Positions 38,085 through 48,100 of a stretch of 64,000 bases of DNA are shown piece by piece; within the stretch, counting starts at the first letter, position 1, and the number at the start of each line of letters is the position of its first letter. The notes under the pieces are model-generated. The model was not told the DNA's origin and did no database searches. It saw only the letters and a list, made by a program, of their open reading frames with translations. The translations under genes were made by a program, and so were the position numbers. Source of the DNA: Stenotrophomonas nematodicola (GTDB lineage Bacteria > Pseudomonadota > Gammaproteobacteria > Xanthomonadales > Xanthomonadaceae); NCBI RefSeq assembly GCF_009467805.1, contig NZ_WIAY01000001.1, forward strand, positions 1,506,873 to 1,570,872, given 5' to 3'.

Positions 38085-38917
38085 CCGCGCATCTCGGTCT
38101 GCTCGATCAGTTCGGCCAGTTCGTCCTCGTCGAACCCGGCCAGCAGCCGCGCTTCGAGATTGAACGGGCCATACAGGAAACCGCCGGCGTACTCCTTCAG
38201 CAGTGCCATGAAGCGCGGCCGTGGTTCGACGCCTGCACGGGTGCAGTACCAGCGGTACCAGCGCGAGCCGGCCGCCACATGCGCCACTTCCTCGCGCAGG
38301 ATGATCTCCAGCACGTCGGCGGTGTCGGCATCGCCGCTGGAACGCAGTTTGACGATCATGCCCGGGGTCACATCCAGCCCGCGCGCTTCGAGCACGCGCG
38401 GCACCAGCGCCATCCGTGCCAGGCCGTCATGCGCGGTCTTCTCGCACATCTCCCACAGGCCGTTGTGCGCGTCGAAGTCGCCGTAGGCATGGCCCAGGGC
38501 CTGCAGGCGACCATGCAGCAGCATGAAATGACGCGACTCGTCGTCCGCCACGCCCACCCAGTCGGCGTGGAACGATCCGGGGAGCCCGCGGAAGCGGTAC
38601 ACCGCATCCCACGCGAGGTCGATGGCATTGAGTTCGATGTGGGCGATGGCGTGGATGAACGCAGCGCGCCCCTCCGCACTGCCCAGGCCGCGTCGCGGCA
38701 AATCGCGCGGGTGCACCAGGGTCGGCCGCACCGGGCGGCCCGGCATGCGGATTGGTTCGGGGGGCGGCGCCTCGGCCGGTGCCTTCAGGCGCCCGGCGCG
38801 GAACTGCGCCGCGTAGTGCTGGGTCAGCGCGACCTTGCGCAGCGGATCGGGCTCGGCCAGGCACTGCTGCGCGGCGCGCAGCAGGTTGCCGGCGGCAGTG
38901 TCCATCGCCTCGCCCAT
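38057..38917 (-). CDS. DUF455 ferritin-like protein
   Basis: This 286-residue protein shows paired metal-ligand motifs typical of ferritin-like proteins: HAIAHIELNAIDLAWD (about 83-98), DDESRHFMLLHGRL (about 120-133) and EIILREEVAHVAAG (about 215-228). These Glu/His sets fit a diiron site. DUF455 proteins are uncharacterised; some are annotated as rRNA-operon-linked or tRNA-hydroxylase-like. It begins 10 bp after purF on the same strand and is likely co-transcribed. The ATG at 38917 is preferred; another lies four codons later. Its stop region overlaps the convergent DUF2235 gene. Confidence 0.85.
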   Translation of the reverse strand: MGEAMDTAAGNLLRAAQQCLAEPDPLRKVALTQHYAAQFRAGRLKAPAEAPPPEPIRMPGRPVRPTLVHPRDLPRRGLGSAEGRAAFIHAIAHIELNAIDLAWDAVYRFRGLPGSFHADWVGVADDESRHFMLLHGRLQALGHAYGDFDAHNGLWEMCEKTAHDGLARMALVPRVLEARGLDVTPGMIVKLRSSGDADTADVLEIILREEVAHVAAGSRWYRWYCTRAGVEPRPRFMALLKEYAGGFLYGPFNLEARLLAGFDEDELAELIEQTEMRGQALASTTR

Positions 38918-38927
38918 GCCAACGGCC

Positions 38928-40394
38928 TCAGGCGCGCCGCTTGTGCTTGGCATCGTCCGAACGCAACTGCTGGATGCGCTCGAAGTAGCCCGGTTCAATC
39001 CCGGTCGGGTAGATCCCGTTGAAGCACGAGGAGTCGAACGTCTTCAGCTCCGGATTGCCTTCGCGCACCGCCGCTTCCATGTCCTCGATGTCCTGGTAGA
39101 TCAACCAGTCACAGCCCAGGTGCGCCTCGATTTCCTCGACGCTCCGGTTGTGCGCGACCAGTTCCTCGGCCGCCGGCATGTCGATGCCGTAGATGTTGGG
39201 GTAACGCACCGGCGGCGCGGCGCTGGCCAGGTAGACCTTGCGCGCACCGGCGTCGCGCGCCATCTGGACGATCTGCTGGCTGGTGGTGCCGCGCACGATC
39301 GAATCGTCTACCAGCAGCACCACGCGGTTGCGGAATTCCAGGTGGATCGGATTGAGTTTGCGACGCACCGACTTCACCCGCTCGCCCTGCCCCGGCATGA
39401 TGAAGGTGCGGCCGATGTAGCGGTTCTTGATGAAGCCTTCGCGGTACTTCACCCCGAGCGTGTTGGAGATCTCCAGCGCGGCGTCACGCGAGGTGTCCGG
39501 GATCGGAATGATGGTGTCGATGTCGTGGTCCGGGCGCAGGCGCAGGATCTTCTCGCCCAGCTTGATGCCCATGCGCATGCGCGCCTTGTGCACCGAGACG
39601 TTGTCGATCATCGAATCCGGGCGCGCGAAGTACACGTACTCGAAGATGCACGGGCTGTGCTCGGCCGGCTCGGCGCACACTTCGGAGAACAGCTCGCCGC
39701 GCGCGGTGATCACCAGCGCTTCGCCCGGGCGCACATCGCGCACGCGCTGGAAGCCCAGCACGTCCAGCGCGGACGACTCGGACGCCACGATGTATTCATC
39801 GCCTTCGGCATGGGCGCGCTTGCCCAGCACCAGCGGGCGGATGCCATGCGGATCGCGGAAGGCGACCAGGCCCAGGCCCAGCACCACGCTGATCACCGCA
39901 TAACCGCCCTTGCAGCGGCGGTGCACGCCGGCCACGGCACGGATCGCCGCTTCCGGGGTGAGCTGGCGCTGCGCGTCCAGCTCGTAGGCGAATACGTTCA
40001 GCAGCACTTCGCTGTCCGAATCGGTGTTGACGTTGCGGCGGTCCTGTTCGAACACCTGCTGGCGCAGCGCTTCGGTGTTGATCAGGTTGCCGTTGTGGGC
40101 CAGCGCGATGCCATACGGCGAATTGACGTAGAACGGCTGCGCTTCATCCATGCCTTCCGAACCGGCGGTCGGGTAGCGCACATGCGCGATGCCGACGCGA
40201 CCCTCCAGGGTCGACATCCGCTTGGCGTCGAACACGTCGCGGACCAGACCGTTGGCCTTCTGCACGCGCAGGCGGGTGCCATCGGCGGTGGCGATGCCGG
40301 CCGCATCCTGGCCGCGATGCTGGAGGACGGTCAGGCCGTCATACAACTGCCCGGCGACGTTCTGGTTGCCGACGATTCCGACGATGCCACACAT
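38928..40394 (-). CDS. purF: Amidophosphoribosyltransferase
   Basis: This 488-residue enzyme begins [10 protein letters not shown], so Cys1 (after Met removal) is the glutaminase nucleophile of the Ntn domain (about 1-230). The phosphoribosyltransferase domain has the PRPP loop [15 protein letters not shown] near 365. It catalyses the first step of purine synthesis. The order folC-dedD-cvpA-purF is conserved in gammaproteobacteria. Confidence 0.97.
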   Translation of the reverse strand: MCGIVGIVGNQNVAGQLYDGLTVLQHRGQDAAGIATADGTRLRVQKANGLVRDVFDAKRMSTLEGRVGIAHVRYPTAGSEGMDEAQPFYVNSPYGIALAHNGNLINTEALRQQVFEQDRRNVNTDSDSEVLLNVFAYELDAQRQLTPEAAIRAVAGVHRRCKGGYAVISVVLGLGLVAFRDPHGIRPLVLGKRAHAEGDEYIVASESSALDVLGFQRVRDVRPGEALVITARGELFSEVCAEPAEHSPCIFEYVYFARPDSMIDNVSVHKARMRMGIKLGEKILRLRPDHDIDTIIPIPDTSRDAALEISNTLGVKYREGFIKNRYIGRTFIMPGQGERVKSVRRKLNPIHLEFRNRVVLLVDDSIVRGTTSQQIVQMARDAGARKVYLASAAPPVRYPNIYGIDMPAAEELVAHNRSVEEIEAHLGCDWLIYQDIEDMEAAVREGNPELKTFDSSCFNGIYPTGIEPGYFERIQQLRSDDAKHKRRA

Positions 40395-40423
40395 GGTGCG
40401 AATCTCCGCTGGGCTGTGCCCAT

Positions 40424-41155
40424 CTACAGTGAAGGTGGCCGTGCCTGGCCGGGGGAACCGTTCCGCGAGGGAGCGGTGTCGTCCGGACGCGCGCGCGCCG
40501 GCTCGATGTTGGTGGGCAGTGTGGAAGCCGGTCCGCGCGCCGCAGCGTCGGCAGGTACCGGGTCCCTCGCCTCGTCAACCGGACGCGGCCATCCGCGCCC
40601 TGCCACTACCTCGCCAAGCACGCCATTATCGCCTGTCGCGAGCGGCTTGCCCAATTCCAGCGGAGGCAGTTGCGGCAGATTCACCTCCGGCAGCGCCACC
40701 TCGGGCAGCTGCGCCTGCATCCAGCGCACGCCGGGCTGGAGCAGTGGGCGGACCTGGGAGTCGCGCCAGGCGGCCTCGTCGGGCAGCGGCGTGAAGGCGG
40801 CGAGCATCAGCAGGACGCAGCCCAGGAACGCCCCACGGACCAGGCCCAGGGCCCCGCCCAGCAGGCGGTCGGCGCCGGTCAGGCAGGTCACCTTCACGGC
40901 CGCTTTGATCAGCATTCCGATCCCGCCCACGGCAATCATCACCGCCAGGAACACGCCCAGGTAGCCGCCCACGTAATGGCCGGTGCCGGGCGCCGCCGGT
41001 GCAGCCCACCAGTGCGCGGCGTCGTTGCCGAACAGGAACGCCGCCCAGCCGGCCAGCAGCCAGGACAGCGTGGCGACCACGATGCCGACGAACCCGCGCA
41101 TCAGCCCGAGCAGCACCGAAGTGCCGATCAGCGCCAGCAGCACGATGTCGATCAC
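40424..41155 (-). CDS. cvpA: CvpA family membrane protein
   Basis: This 243-residue protein has four N-terminal membrane helices (about 1-125), with the CvpA pattern [22 protein letters not shown] at the start and [13 protein letters not shown] later (conserved GxxRG). A long Pro/Ala-rich cytoplasmic tail follows. CvpA is needed for colicin V production and bile or stress resistance in enterics; the exact function is unresolved. It starts with GTG at 41155. It lies 29 bp upstream of purF. Confidence 0.92.
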   Translation of the reverse strand: MIDIVLLALIGTSVLLGLMRGFVGIVVATLSWLLAGWAAFLFGNDAAHWWAAPAAPGTGHYVGGYLGVFLAVMIAVGGIGMLIKAAVKVTCLTGADRLLGGALGLVRGAFLGCVLLMLAAFTPLPDEAAWRDSQVRPLLQPGVRWMQAQLPEVALPEVNLPQLPPLELGKPLATGDNGVLGEVVAGRGWPRPVDEARDPVPADAAARGPASTLPTNIEPARARPDDTAPSRNGSPGQARPPSL

Positions 41156-41207
41156 GCCCGCACGCCGCGGTGGGGCCGTGGGGCCGGCAGCCGGTGCATG
41201 CCGGGGC

Positions 41208-42242
41208 TCAAGGGTGCGGGCGGACCATGCCGGCCACGCCGACCTTGGCCGCGACCTGGGCCTTGAGGTTTTCGGCGTCGGCGCGGTTGGCCACCGGCCC
41301 GACGCGCACGCGGTTCAACGTGCCCTTGTCGGTGCGGACCTGCTCGACGAAGGCGCTGAAGCCCGCCGCGCGCACCTTGTCGCGCAGTGCATTGGCTTCA
41401 GCGGCCTGGCCGAAGGCGCCCAGCTGCACGGCGAACCCGACGCTGCTGGCGGCCGGTGCGGCCGGTGCGGAAACGGTGGCGGCTGCAGGTGCCGGCTTGG
41501 CGGGGGCCGGCTTCGGCTCGGGCTCGGGCTCGGGCTTGGGCGCGGCCGGCTTCGGCTCGGGCTTGGCGGCCGCCACCGGTTCGGCCGGCAGCGCTTCGGT
41601 TTTGACCGTATTGGCGGCTGCAGCGGCCGGGGTGGCGCTGGAGGCGCTGGCCGGGGCGGCAGCGGGCGTCGGCGTGGGTGTGGCAGCCACGGCGCTGTCG
41701 GCACGGGCGTCCAAGGTCACTACTTCGGCCTTGACGTCGCTGCGCACCTTCACTGCCTGCAGGCGGGCCGACTCGGCTTGGGCGCGATCCGCGTAGGGCC
41801 CCACGCGCACGCGCCAGGCCGGGCGGCCGTTGATCGTGGCCGGCTCGCTGAACCCGGGAAGCTGCGATTTCCGGAGGTAGGCGATCACCGCGTCGGCATC
41901 GGCCTGGCTGCCGTAGGCGCCGAAGCTGACCGCGTAATTGCCCGCAGCCACGGCCGGGGAGGTGTCAGCCGGCGCCGCATCGGCAGCCACGGCACTGGTG
42001 TCGGCCAGCGGCTGGGTGCTGGACACCCCGCTCTGCAGGCCGGTGGCGGCCCCGGTCGGCGCCACCAGGGGCAACTCACGCGTTTCGAATTGTCCGTCTG
42101 ACGGTGCAGCCGGCGCGGTGATCGGCACATTGGCCACGCCGCTGTCCGGCGCGGGGCCCTTGACCAGCATGGGCAGGAAGATCACAGCCAAAGCCACCAG
42201 AACGATGGCACCAATCAGTCGCTGTTTCAGAGGAGTATCCAC
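41208..42242 (-). CDS. dedD: DedD-like protein with two SPOR domains
   Basis: This 344-residue protein has one N-terminal TM helix (about 9-27), a first SPOR domain (about 98-175, NYAVSFGAYGSQADADAVIA), a low-complexity Ala/Pro/Lys/Glu linker with PEPEP runs (about 180-262), and a second SPOR domain (about 265-340, GFAVQLGAFGQAAEANALRD). SPOR domains bind denuded glycan strands at the septum, so it is probably a divisome protein. E. coli DedD has a single SPOR. It starts with GTG at 42242. Confidence 0.92.
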   Translation of the reverse strand: MDTPLKQRLIGAIVLVALAVIFLPMLVKGPAPDSGVANVPITAPAAPSDGQFETRELPLVAPTGAATGLQSGVSSTQPLADTSAVAADAAPADTSPAVAAGNYAVSFGAYGSQADADAVIAYLRKSQLPGFSEPATINGRPAWRVRVGPYADRAQAESARLQAVKVRSDVKAEVVTLDARADSAVAATPTPTPAAAPASASSATPAAAAANTVKTEALPAEPVAAAKPEPKPAAPKPEPEPEPKPAPAKPAPAAATVSAPAAPAASSVGFAVQLGAFGQAAEANALRDKVRAAGFSAFVEQVRTDKGTLNRVRVGPVANRADAENLKAQVAAKVGVAGMVRPHP

Positions 42243-42348
42243 GGAAGGCAGGCAGGGCGGCGCGGCGGAATGCCACGGCGATTATACGGTCGCGCGCACG
42301 CGCGGCGTCGAATGCGGCTGAACGGCGGCACAGGACCGCCGACGGGAT

Positions 42349-43623
42349 TCACGCTGTCGCTTCCAGCCACTGCAGGGCCTGCGCGGCCGTGTGGAAGGAA
42401 CCGAACACCAGCACGCGATCACCGGGCTGGCTATCCCGCAGGGCCTGGTGCAGCGCATCGGTCACGCTGGCATGGCGGTTGCCATCGGCCGCGGCCGTGC
42501 CGGCCAGGCGCGCCTGCAACGCCTCGGCGCTCTGCGCGCGCGCGCCGTCCAGGCCGGCCAGGTGCCAGGTCTGGACCTGCGCCGCCAACGCCTCGACCAC
42601 ACCGGCGGCGTCCTTGTCCTGCAGTGCCGCGAACACGGCCACGGTGCGCCCGGCGGCCGGTGCGGCCTTGAGCGCGGCGGCCAGCTCGCGTGCGGCCTGC
42701 GGATTGTGGCCGACGTCGACCAGCACCTCCACGCCGTTGCGGTCGAAGGACTGCAGGCGGCCACGGATGCGCGCATTGGCAATGCCCTCCACGAACGCCG
42801 CGCGCGGCAACGGCTTGTCCAGCGCGCGCAGCGCGGCAATCGCCGAGGCGGCATTGCGCAGCTGGATCGGCCCACGCAGCGCCGGCGTCGGCAGGTCGAT
42901 GCGGAACCCGACGTCGCGCCAGCGCCAGTGCTGTGCGTCAATGACGTCGGCGAAGAAGTCGCTGCCGCCGCGGATCGCGTTGGCACCCAGCACGTAGGCG
43001 CGGGCCAGCACGCTGGACGGCGGATCGGTTTCACCGAGGATGACCGGCTTCCAGCCGCGGATGATGCCGGCCTTCTCGGTGCCGATCGCCTCGCGGTCTT
43101 CGCCGAGCCAGTCACTGTGGTCGATGTCCACGGTGGTGATCACGGCCACGTCGGCGTCGACAATGTTGACCGCATCCAGGCGCCCGCCCAGACCGACCTC
43201 CAGCACCGCCAGGTCCAGCCCGGCGGCGGCGAACAGGTGCAGCGCGGCAAGGGTGCCATACTCGAAATAGGTCAGCGTGGTCTGCCCGCGCGCCTGTTCA
43301 ACCGCGGCGAATGCAGCGACGAGTGCCTCGTCGGCAACGTCCTGGCCATCGATGCGCACGCGTTCGTTGTAACGCAGCAGGTGCGGGGAGGTGTATGCGC
43401 CGACCTTCCAGCCGGCGGCACGTGCGATGGCCTCGATGAAGGCTACGGTCGAGCCTTTGCCGTTGGTGCCGCCGACGACGATGGTACGGGCGGCCGGCGC
43501 GCCCAGGCTCATCGCCTGCGCCACGGTACGCACCCGGTCCAGCCCCATGTCGATGGTGGCCGGGTGCTGCTGCTCGATGTAGGTGAGCCAGTCGGTGAGG
43601 GTCTGCGGGCGGGCGATGGTCAT
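42349..43623 (-). CDS. folC: Bifunctional folylpolyglutamate synthase / dihydrofolate synthase
   Basis: This 424-residue Mur-ligase-family enzyme has the P-loop VGGTNGKGSTVAF at about 49-61, the folate-binding segment GAYTSPHLLRYNERV, VEVLVDVGHNPQA, and the metal-binding EKAGIIRGW region. It joins glutamate to dihydropteroate and folates. It is the first gene of folC-dedD-cvpA-purF. Confidence 0.96.
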   Translation of the reverse strand: MTIARPQTLTDWLTYIEQQHPATIDMGLDRVRTVAQAMSLGAPAARTIVVGGTNGKGSTVAFIEAIARAAGWKVGAYTSPHLLRYNERVRIDGQDVADEALVAAFAAVEQARGQTTLTYFEYGTLAALHLFAAAGLDLAVLEVGLGGRLDAVNIVDADVAVITTVDIDHSDWLGEDREAIGTEKAGIIRGWKPVILGETDPPSSVLARAYVLGANAIRGGSDFFADVIDAQHWRWRDVGFRIDLPTPALRGPIQLRNAASAIAALRALDKPLPRAAFVEGIANARIRGRLQSFDRNGVEVLVDVGHNPQAARELAAALKAAPAAGRTVAVFAALQDKDAAGVVEALAAQVQTWHLAGLDGARAQSAEALQARLAGTAAADGNRHASVTDALHQALRDSQPGDRVLVFGSFHTAAQALQWLEATA

Positions 43624-43669
43624 GGGCGTTGGATCAATGTGGCGGACGTCGGGGCGGGACGGGACGGCG

Positions 43670-44314
43670 TTACAGCGCGCGGTGCTTGGCTTCGCCGAAG
43701 AACGGCGTGTGGTGGGCGCAGTCGTTCAGGCGAACCACTTCCAGGCTGTCCAGGTCGGAGCCTTCGAGCAGGTTGAGGGTGGTCGGCGCCTGGCGGAAGG
43801 TCCACAGGCGGGAAAGCGGCAGGCCGAGGATGCGGCACAGGATCACGCGGTTGACGGCGTCGTGGGCGACGACCAGCAGGATGTCGTGCTCGCCGAGGCC
43901 GTCGGCGGCGCGGGCCAGGCCGCGCCAGCTGCGCTCCAGGACCAGGCGCAGCGATTCGCCGCCCGGCATCAGGACGGTGTCCGGTTCTTCGCGCCAGGCC
44001 TTCAGCCGCGACGGATCCTTGTCGTTGATTTCGCTGGCCAGCAGACCCTCCCACTCACCGTGGGCGATTTCCTGCAGATCCGGTTCGGTGAGCAGCATGT
44101 CGGCGCGCGCGCTGCCCAATGCAAGCTGGGCGGTGCGCTGCGCACGCGACAGCGGCGAGGCGACGGCGCGGGTGATGTCGACCGAGACCAGGCGTTCGCC
44201 CAGCGCCTGGGCCTGGGCTTCGCCGATCGGCGACAGCGGGATATCGATCTGGCCCTGGTAGCGGCCTTCGGCGTTCCACGGGGTTTCGCCGTGACGGGCA
44301 AGCAGGATGCGCAT
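43670..44314 (-). CDS. Histidine phosphatase superfamily protein
   Basis: This 214-residue protein has the RHG motif LLARHGETPWNAEGRYQG at the N-terminus (catalytic His9), the second Arg in SPLSRAQRTAQL, the Glu in EIAHGEWEG and the C-terminal catalytic His in VVAHDAVNR. It resembles cofactor-dependent phosphoglycerate mutase-like or alpha-ribazole phosphatase-type enzymes. The substrate is unknown. It is transcribed with folC, 46 bp upstream. Confidence 0.9.
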   Translation of the reverse strand: MRILLARHGETPWNAEGRYQGQIDIPLSPIGEAQAQALGERLVSVDITRAVASPLSRAQRTAQLALGSARADMLLTEPDLQEIAHGEWEGLLASEINDKDPSRLKAWREEPDTVLMPGGESLRLVLERSWRGLARAADGLGEHDILLVVAHDAVNRVILCRILGLPLSRLWTFRQAPTTLNLLEGSDLDSLEVVRLNDCAHHTPFFGEAKHRAL

Positions 44315-44512
44315 GCGAGCAAAGGGTCCTTGGGGGGAGGAGTTCCGGCGTTTCGTTCACATCCTGTGAAAGCGCGCGGAACAGGGATCATACCCGGTTG
44401 ACGCATCGAACCCGTGCCGGACGCGGTCTGGCCGCTCTGCGCCCACGTTGCGCCGGGGACCACCCGGTTGCGGTTGACGGCGGCCGCGATCAGTGCAGCG
44501 CCGCGCGCGGCC

Positions 44513-44535
44513 AGCCGGCCAACGGTCGGCTCAAC
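44513..44535 (-). repeat. Degenerate GTAG-type REP
   Basis: The minus strand reads GTTG in place of GTAG, then the arms GCCGACC/GGCCGGC with one changed position. It closely resembles the REP at 3958-3981 and is probably a decayed copy. Confidence 0.5.
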
Positions 44536-44542
44536 CGACCAC

Positions 44543-44574
44543 AAAAAAAGCCCCGCTGCTTTCGCAGCGGGGCT
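44543..44574 (-). terminator. Intrinsic terminator of the S46 peptidase gene
   Basis: Perfect 11-bp stem AGCCCCGCTGC (44549-44559) / GCAGCGGGGCT (44564-44574). The plus-strand A-run at 44543-44549 gives the T-run on the minus strand. Confidence 0.92.
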
Positions 44575-44596
44575 CGGTGGATCTGCCCTGCCCGGC

Positions 44597-46762
44597 TTAC
44601 TTGACCAGGTTCAGTTCCTTCAGCAGCTGCGGCGCCGGCGCCACTTCCTGCATGATCCACTGCATGTAACGGCTGTCCACCGAGATCATGCGGGTCATCA
44701 CCGGGTCGAACACCCAGTTGGAGCTGACCGACTCCCAGTTGCCGTCGAAGGCCAGGCCGACCAGCTTGCCATTGGCATCCAGCACCGGCGAACCCGAGTT
44801 GCCGCCGGTGATGTCCAGGTTGGACAGGAAGTTCACCGGTACCGAGCCGATGCGCTTGTCTTCCAGACCGCCGTACCGCTTGGCCTTGACCGCATCAAGC
44901 AGCGCCTTGGGCGAGTCGAACGGATCGGTACCGGTTTCCTTGGCGACGATGCCTTCCAGCGTGGTGAACGGGGTGTAGGCCACGCCGTCCTTCGGCGCAT
45001 AGCCCATGACGTTGCCGAAGGTGATGCGCAGCGACAGGTTGGCGTCCGGGTACACGAACTCGCCCTGGCTCTTCTTGTAGTCCGCCAGCGCCTGCAGGTA
45101 CAGCGGACGCGCGACCAGCGACTCGCCTTCGCGGGTCTTCCTCTGCTCTTCCTGCTTCAGCAGCGCAGGCATGACGGCCACCGCGTACTGGATCGCCGGA
45201 TCGGTGCTGGCTTCAAATGCCGCGCGGTCGGCCTTGAACCACTTCAGGCGTTCATCCAGGCTGCCCAGCTTTGTACCCGACAACTTGCTCACCAGACCGT
45301 CGATGGCGGCCTTGTCGCTGCCCGCCAGCCACTGGTTCAGCACCTCGTTGTTGCGCTGCGCGGCCGGCAGTGCGGCGTACTGGCCCAGCCAGTAGGCCTG
45401 CAGCTGCTGATCCATGCGCGCCACATAGCGGCGGTCCATCTGCTTGAGCGAACCCTCGATCGACGGCAGGTCGCGCTCCTGGTAACCGGCTTCGCGCTCG
45501 GCGTCGGCCTTGCTGCGCTCGATCGACAGGCGATACAGCGCGATTGCCGAACCCAGCACCGAGGTGTTGTTGAACTGGCCCACGATCAGGTCGCGGTCGC
45601 GGGTGGCGCGGCCTTCTTCCAGGTGCTTGATCAGCTGCGCGTGCGCGGCCAGCGCCGGCTTGCCGGCGGCGCCCTGCTTCTTCAGCCATGCCAGCACGGC
45701 CGCTTCCTCGGCCTGCTTCTGGCCGGCGGCGTCGATGCGCTTGAAGCCATCCAGCTGGCCCTGGTAGTTCTTGGCGGTGTTGTTGAGGCCGGCCATCGTG
45801 GCGGCGTACTTCACCTTGATGTCCGCGTCCTGCTGGCCGGCCTTGCCGATCAGGTCGATCACCGCGTTGTAGTGGCGCGCGATGGTCGGGTAGGTCCAGC
45901 TGGCGGTGTCGTTGAACTCAGCGGCCAGCGCGTAGCGGTTGGTACGGCCCGGGTAGCCGGCCACCATCACGAAGTCGTCGGCGCCCAGCGGCTGGTCGGC
46001 GAACTTCAGGAAGTGCTTGGGCTGGTAGGGCACGTTGTCGGCCGAGAACGCGGCCGGCTTGCCGTCCTTGCCCACGTAGGCACGGTAGAACGAGAAGTCG
46101 CCGGTGTGGCGCGGCCACATCCAGTTGTCGATGTCGCCACCGAACTTGCCCACGCTGCCCGGGGGCGCGTAGACCAGGCGGACGTCCTTGATTTCCATGT
46201 TGCGGAACAGGCGGTAGGTATTGCCGCCGGAGAAGCTGTACAGGCGGCAGCGGAAGCCGGCATCGGCTTCGCAGGCGGCGGTCTGGGCCTTGTCGAAGGC
46301 ATCCAGCGCGCGGGTGCGGGCCAGCGGGTTCTTGCCGGCGGCGGCGATGGCGGCCTTGGCCTGGTCGGTCACGTCGGTGATCTGGTCGAGCACGAATACG
46401 CGGGCGTTGGGGCCTGCGCTCAGTTCATCGCCCAGGGTCGGTGCGTTGAAGCCGTCCTTGATCAGGTTCTTCTCGGCGGTGGAGTTGAGCTGGATCGCGC
46501 CGTAGGCACAGTGGTGGTTGGTGACCACCAGGCCCTGCGGCGACACGAAGCTGGCGGTGCAGCCACCCAGTGCCACCACCGCGCCCATCGGATCGCCGGT
46601 CAGGTTGGAGATCTGCTCCGGGGACAGCTTCAGGCCGGCCTGCTTGAGCGGGCCGGCAATCTCCGGCAGCTGTTGGGGCACCCACATGCCTTCGGCGGCA
46701 TGGGCGACCTGGACCAGCCCAAGGCTGGCGACGACGGAGAAAGCGAGCAGGTTCGAGCGCAT
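44597..46762 (-). CDS. S46 family dipeptidyl-peptidase (DPP7/DPP11-like)
   Basis: This 721-residue exported peptidase has a signal peptide (1-22, ending AHAAE). The chymotrypsin-like triad is visible: His in VTNHHCAYGAI (about 85), Asp in the DIDNWMWPRH region, and Ser in TGGNSGSPVLDANG (about 652). Eighteen residues after the Ser is Gly (FDGNWES). The equivalent residue is Gly in DPP7 and Arg in DPP11, so hydrophobic rather than acidic P1 preference is expected; this rests on counting, not alignment. It releases dipeptides from oligopeptides in the periplasm. Confidence 0.93.
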   Translation of the reverse strand: MRSNLLAFSVVASLGLVQVAHAAEGMWVPQQLPEIAGPLKQAGLKLSPEQISNLTGDPMGAVVALGGCTASFVSPQGLVVTNHHCAYGAIQLNSTAEKNLIKDGFNAPTLGDELSAGPNARVFVLDQITDVTDQAKAAIAAAGKNPLARTRALDAFDKAQTAACEADAGFRCRLYSFSGGNTYRLFRNMEIKDVRLVYAPPGSVGKFGGDIDNWMWPRHTGDFSFYRAYVGKDGKPAAFSADNVPYQPKHFLKFADQPLGADDFVMVAGYPGRTNRYALAAEFNDTASWTYPTIARHYNAVIDLIGKAGQQDADIKVKYAATMAGLNNTAKNYQGQLDGFKRIDAAGQKQAEEAAVLAWLKKQGAAGKPALAAHAQLIKHLEEGRATRDRDLIVGQFNNTSVLGSAIALYRLSIERSKADAEREAGYQERDLPSIEGSLKQMDRRYVARMDQQLQAYWLGQYAALPAAQRNNEVLNQWLAGSDKAAIDGLVSKLSGTKLGSLDERLKWFKADRAAFEASTDPAIQYAVAVMPALLKQEEQRKTREGESLVARPLYLQALADYKKSQGEFVYPDANLSLRITFGNVMGYAPKDGVAYTPFTTLEGIVAKETGTDPFDSPKALLDAVKAKRYGGLEDKRIGSVPVNFLSNLDITGGNSGSPVLDANGKLVGLAFDGNWESVSSNWVFDPVMTRMISVDSRYMQWIMQEVAPAPQLLKELNLVK

Positions 46763-46893
46763 TGAGCAGCCCCTGGTGAAAGAACCACCGAGTGTAGCCC
46801 AGCACCCGCCCCGCCCCGATGCCCGGAAGTCATGGCCCCCCAGGGGGACCCCGGACCACCCGCAACGCAGCATGGGAAAACTGCCGGCGGCTC

Positions 46894-46899
46894 TATAAT
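46894..46899 (+). promoter_or_regulatory. -10 element of tdh
   Basis: A perfect TATAAT lies 31 bp upstream of the tdh ATG, in the space between tdh and the divergent S46 peptidase gene. The -35 region is not recognisable. Confidence 0.5.
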
Positions 46900-46930
46900 C
46901 CGCGTTTTCCCCCAGACGAGTTCCACCCCG

Positions 46931-47968
46931 ATGGCGCAGCAAACAATGAAGGCCCTGGTCAAGCGTGAAGCCGCCAAGGGCATCTGGCTGGAAGAGGTTC
47001 CGGTCCCCACCCCGGGCCCGAACGAAGTCCTGATCAAGCTGGAAAAGACCGCCATCTGCGGTACCGACCTGCACATCTACCTGTGGGACGAATGGAGCCA
47101 GCGCACCATCAAGCCGGGTCTGACCATCGGCCACGAATTCGTCGGCCGCATCGCCGGGATCGGCCCGGGCGTGACCGGCTATGAGATCGGCCAGCGCGTC
47201 TCGGCCGAAGGCCACATCGTGTGCGGCCACTGCCGCAACTGCCGTGGCGGCCGCCCGCACCTGTGCCCGAACACCGTGGGCATCGGCGTCAACGTCAACG
47301 GCGCCTTCGCCGAGTACATGGTGATGCCGGCCAGCAACCTGTGGCCGATCCCCGACCAGATCCCGTCCGAGCTGGCCGCCTTCTTCGACCCGTATGGCAA
47401 CGCCGCGCACTGCGCGCTGGAGTTCAACGTGATCGGCGAAGACGTGCTGATCACCGGTGCCGGTCCGATCGGCATCATCGCTGCCGGCATCTGCAAGCAC
47501 ATCGGTGCGCGCAACGTGGTGGTCACCGACGTCAACGATTTCCGCCTGAAGCTGGCGGCCGACATGGGCGCCACCCGCGTGGTCAACGTGTCCAACACCT
47601 CGCTCAAGGACGTGATGAAGGACCTGCACATGGAGGGCTTCGACGTGGGCCTGGAAATGAGCGGCAATCCGCGCGCCTTCAACGACATGCTCGACTGCAT
47701 GTACCACGGTGGCAAGATCGCCATGCTCGGCATCATGCCCAAGGGCGCCGGCTGCGACTGGGACAAGATCATCTTCAAGGGCCTCACGGTGCAGGGCATC
47801 TACGGCCGCAAGATGTACGAGACCTGGTACAAGATGACCCAGCTGGTACTGTCCGGCTTCCCGCTCGGCAAGGTGCTCACCCACCAGTTGCCGATCGACG
47901 ACTTCCAGAAGGGCTTCGACCTGATGGAACAGGGCAAGGCCGGCAAGGTCGTGCTGAGCTGGAATTGA
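46931..47968 (+). CDS. tdh: L-threonine 3-dehydrogenase
   Basis: This 345-residue zinc MDR has the catalytic zinc ligands Cys and Thr-Asp in [10 protein letters not shown] and His-Glu in IGHEFVG. The structural zinc lobe is [15 protein letters not shown], and NAD binding is via [12 protein letters not shown] near 180. It oxidises threonine to 2-amino-3-ketobutyrate, which Kbl (48995) splits to glycine and acetyl-CoA. In E. coli the two genes are adjacent (kbl-tdh); here they are separated by a reverse-oriented outer-membrane protein gene. The first ATG (46931) is given; a second at 46946 matches the E. coli start. Confidence 0.96.
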   Translation: MAQQTMKALVKREAAKGIWLEEVPVPTPGPNEVLIKLEKTAICGTDLHIYLWDEWSQRTIKPGLTIGHEFVGRIAGIGPGVTGYEIGQRVSAEGHIVCGHCRNCRGGRPHLCPNTVGIGVNVNGAFAEYMVMPASNLWPIPDQIPSELAAFFDPYGNAAHCALEFNVIGEDVLITGAGPIGIIAAGICKHIGARNVVVTDVNDFRLKLAADMGATRVVNVSNTSLKDVMKDLHMEGFDVGLEMSGNPRAFNDMLDCMYHGGKIAMLGIMPKGAGCDWDKIIFKGLTVQGIYGRKMYETWYKMTQLVLSGFPLGKVLTHQLPIDDFQKGFDLMEQGKAGKVVLSWN

Positions 47969-48052
47969 CCATGCGGCGCGTCACGGCCACCGGTCGTGAC
48001 CTGCCACGGAGGTGATGCCCTGCCGGGCTGGGTGCCGACCGGGTGTCGGTAC

Positions 48053-48080
48053 GAAAAAGGCGCCTTTCGGCGCCTTTTTC
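48053..48080. terminator. Bidirectional terminator
   Basis: GAAAAAGGCGCC/GGCGCCTTTTTC-type perfect hairpin between the convergent tdh and TorF-like genes. Confidence 0.92.
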
Positions 48081-48100
48081 ATGCCCATCGCCGCGTCAGG

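Noticed and set aside
46763-47884. N-terminal extension of the S46 peptidase by about 370 codons
   Set aside because: It runs antisense through tdh; the signal peptide starts at 46762.
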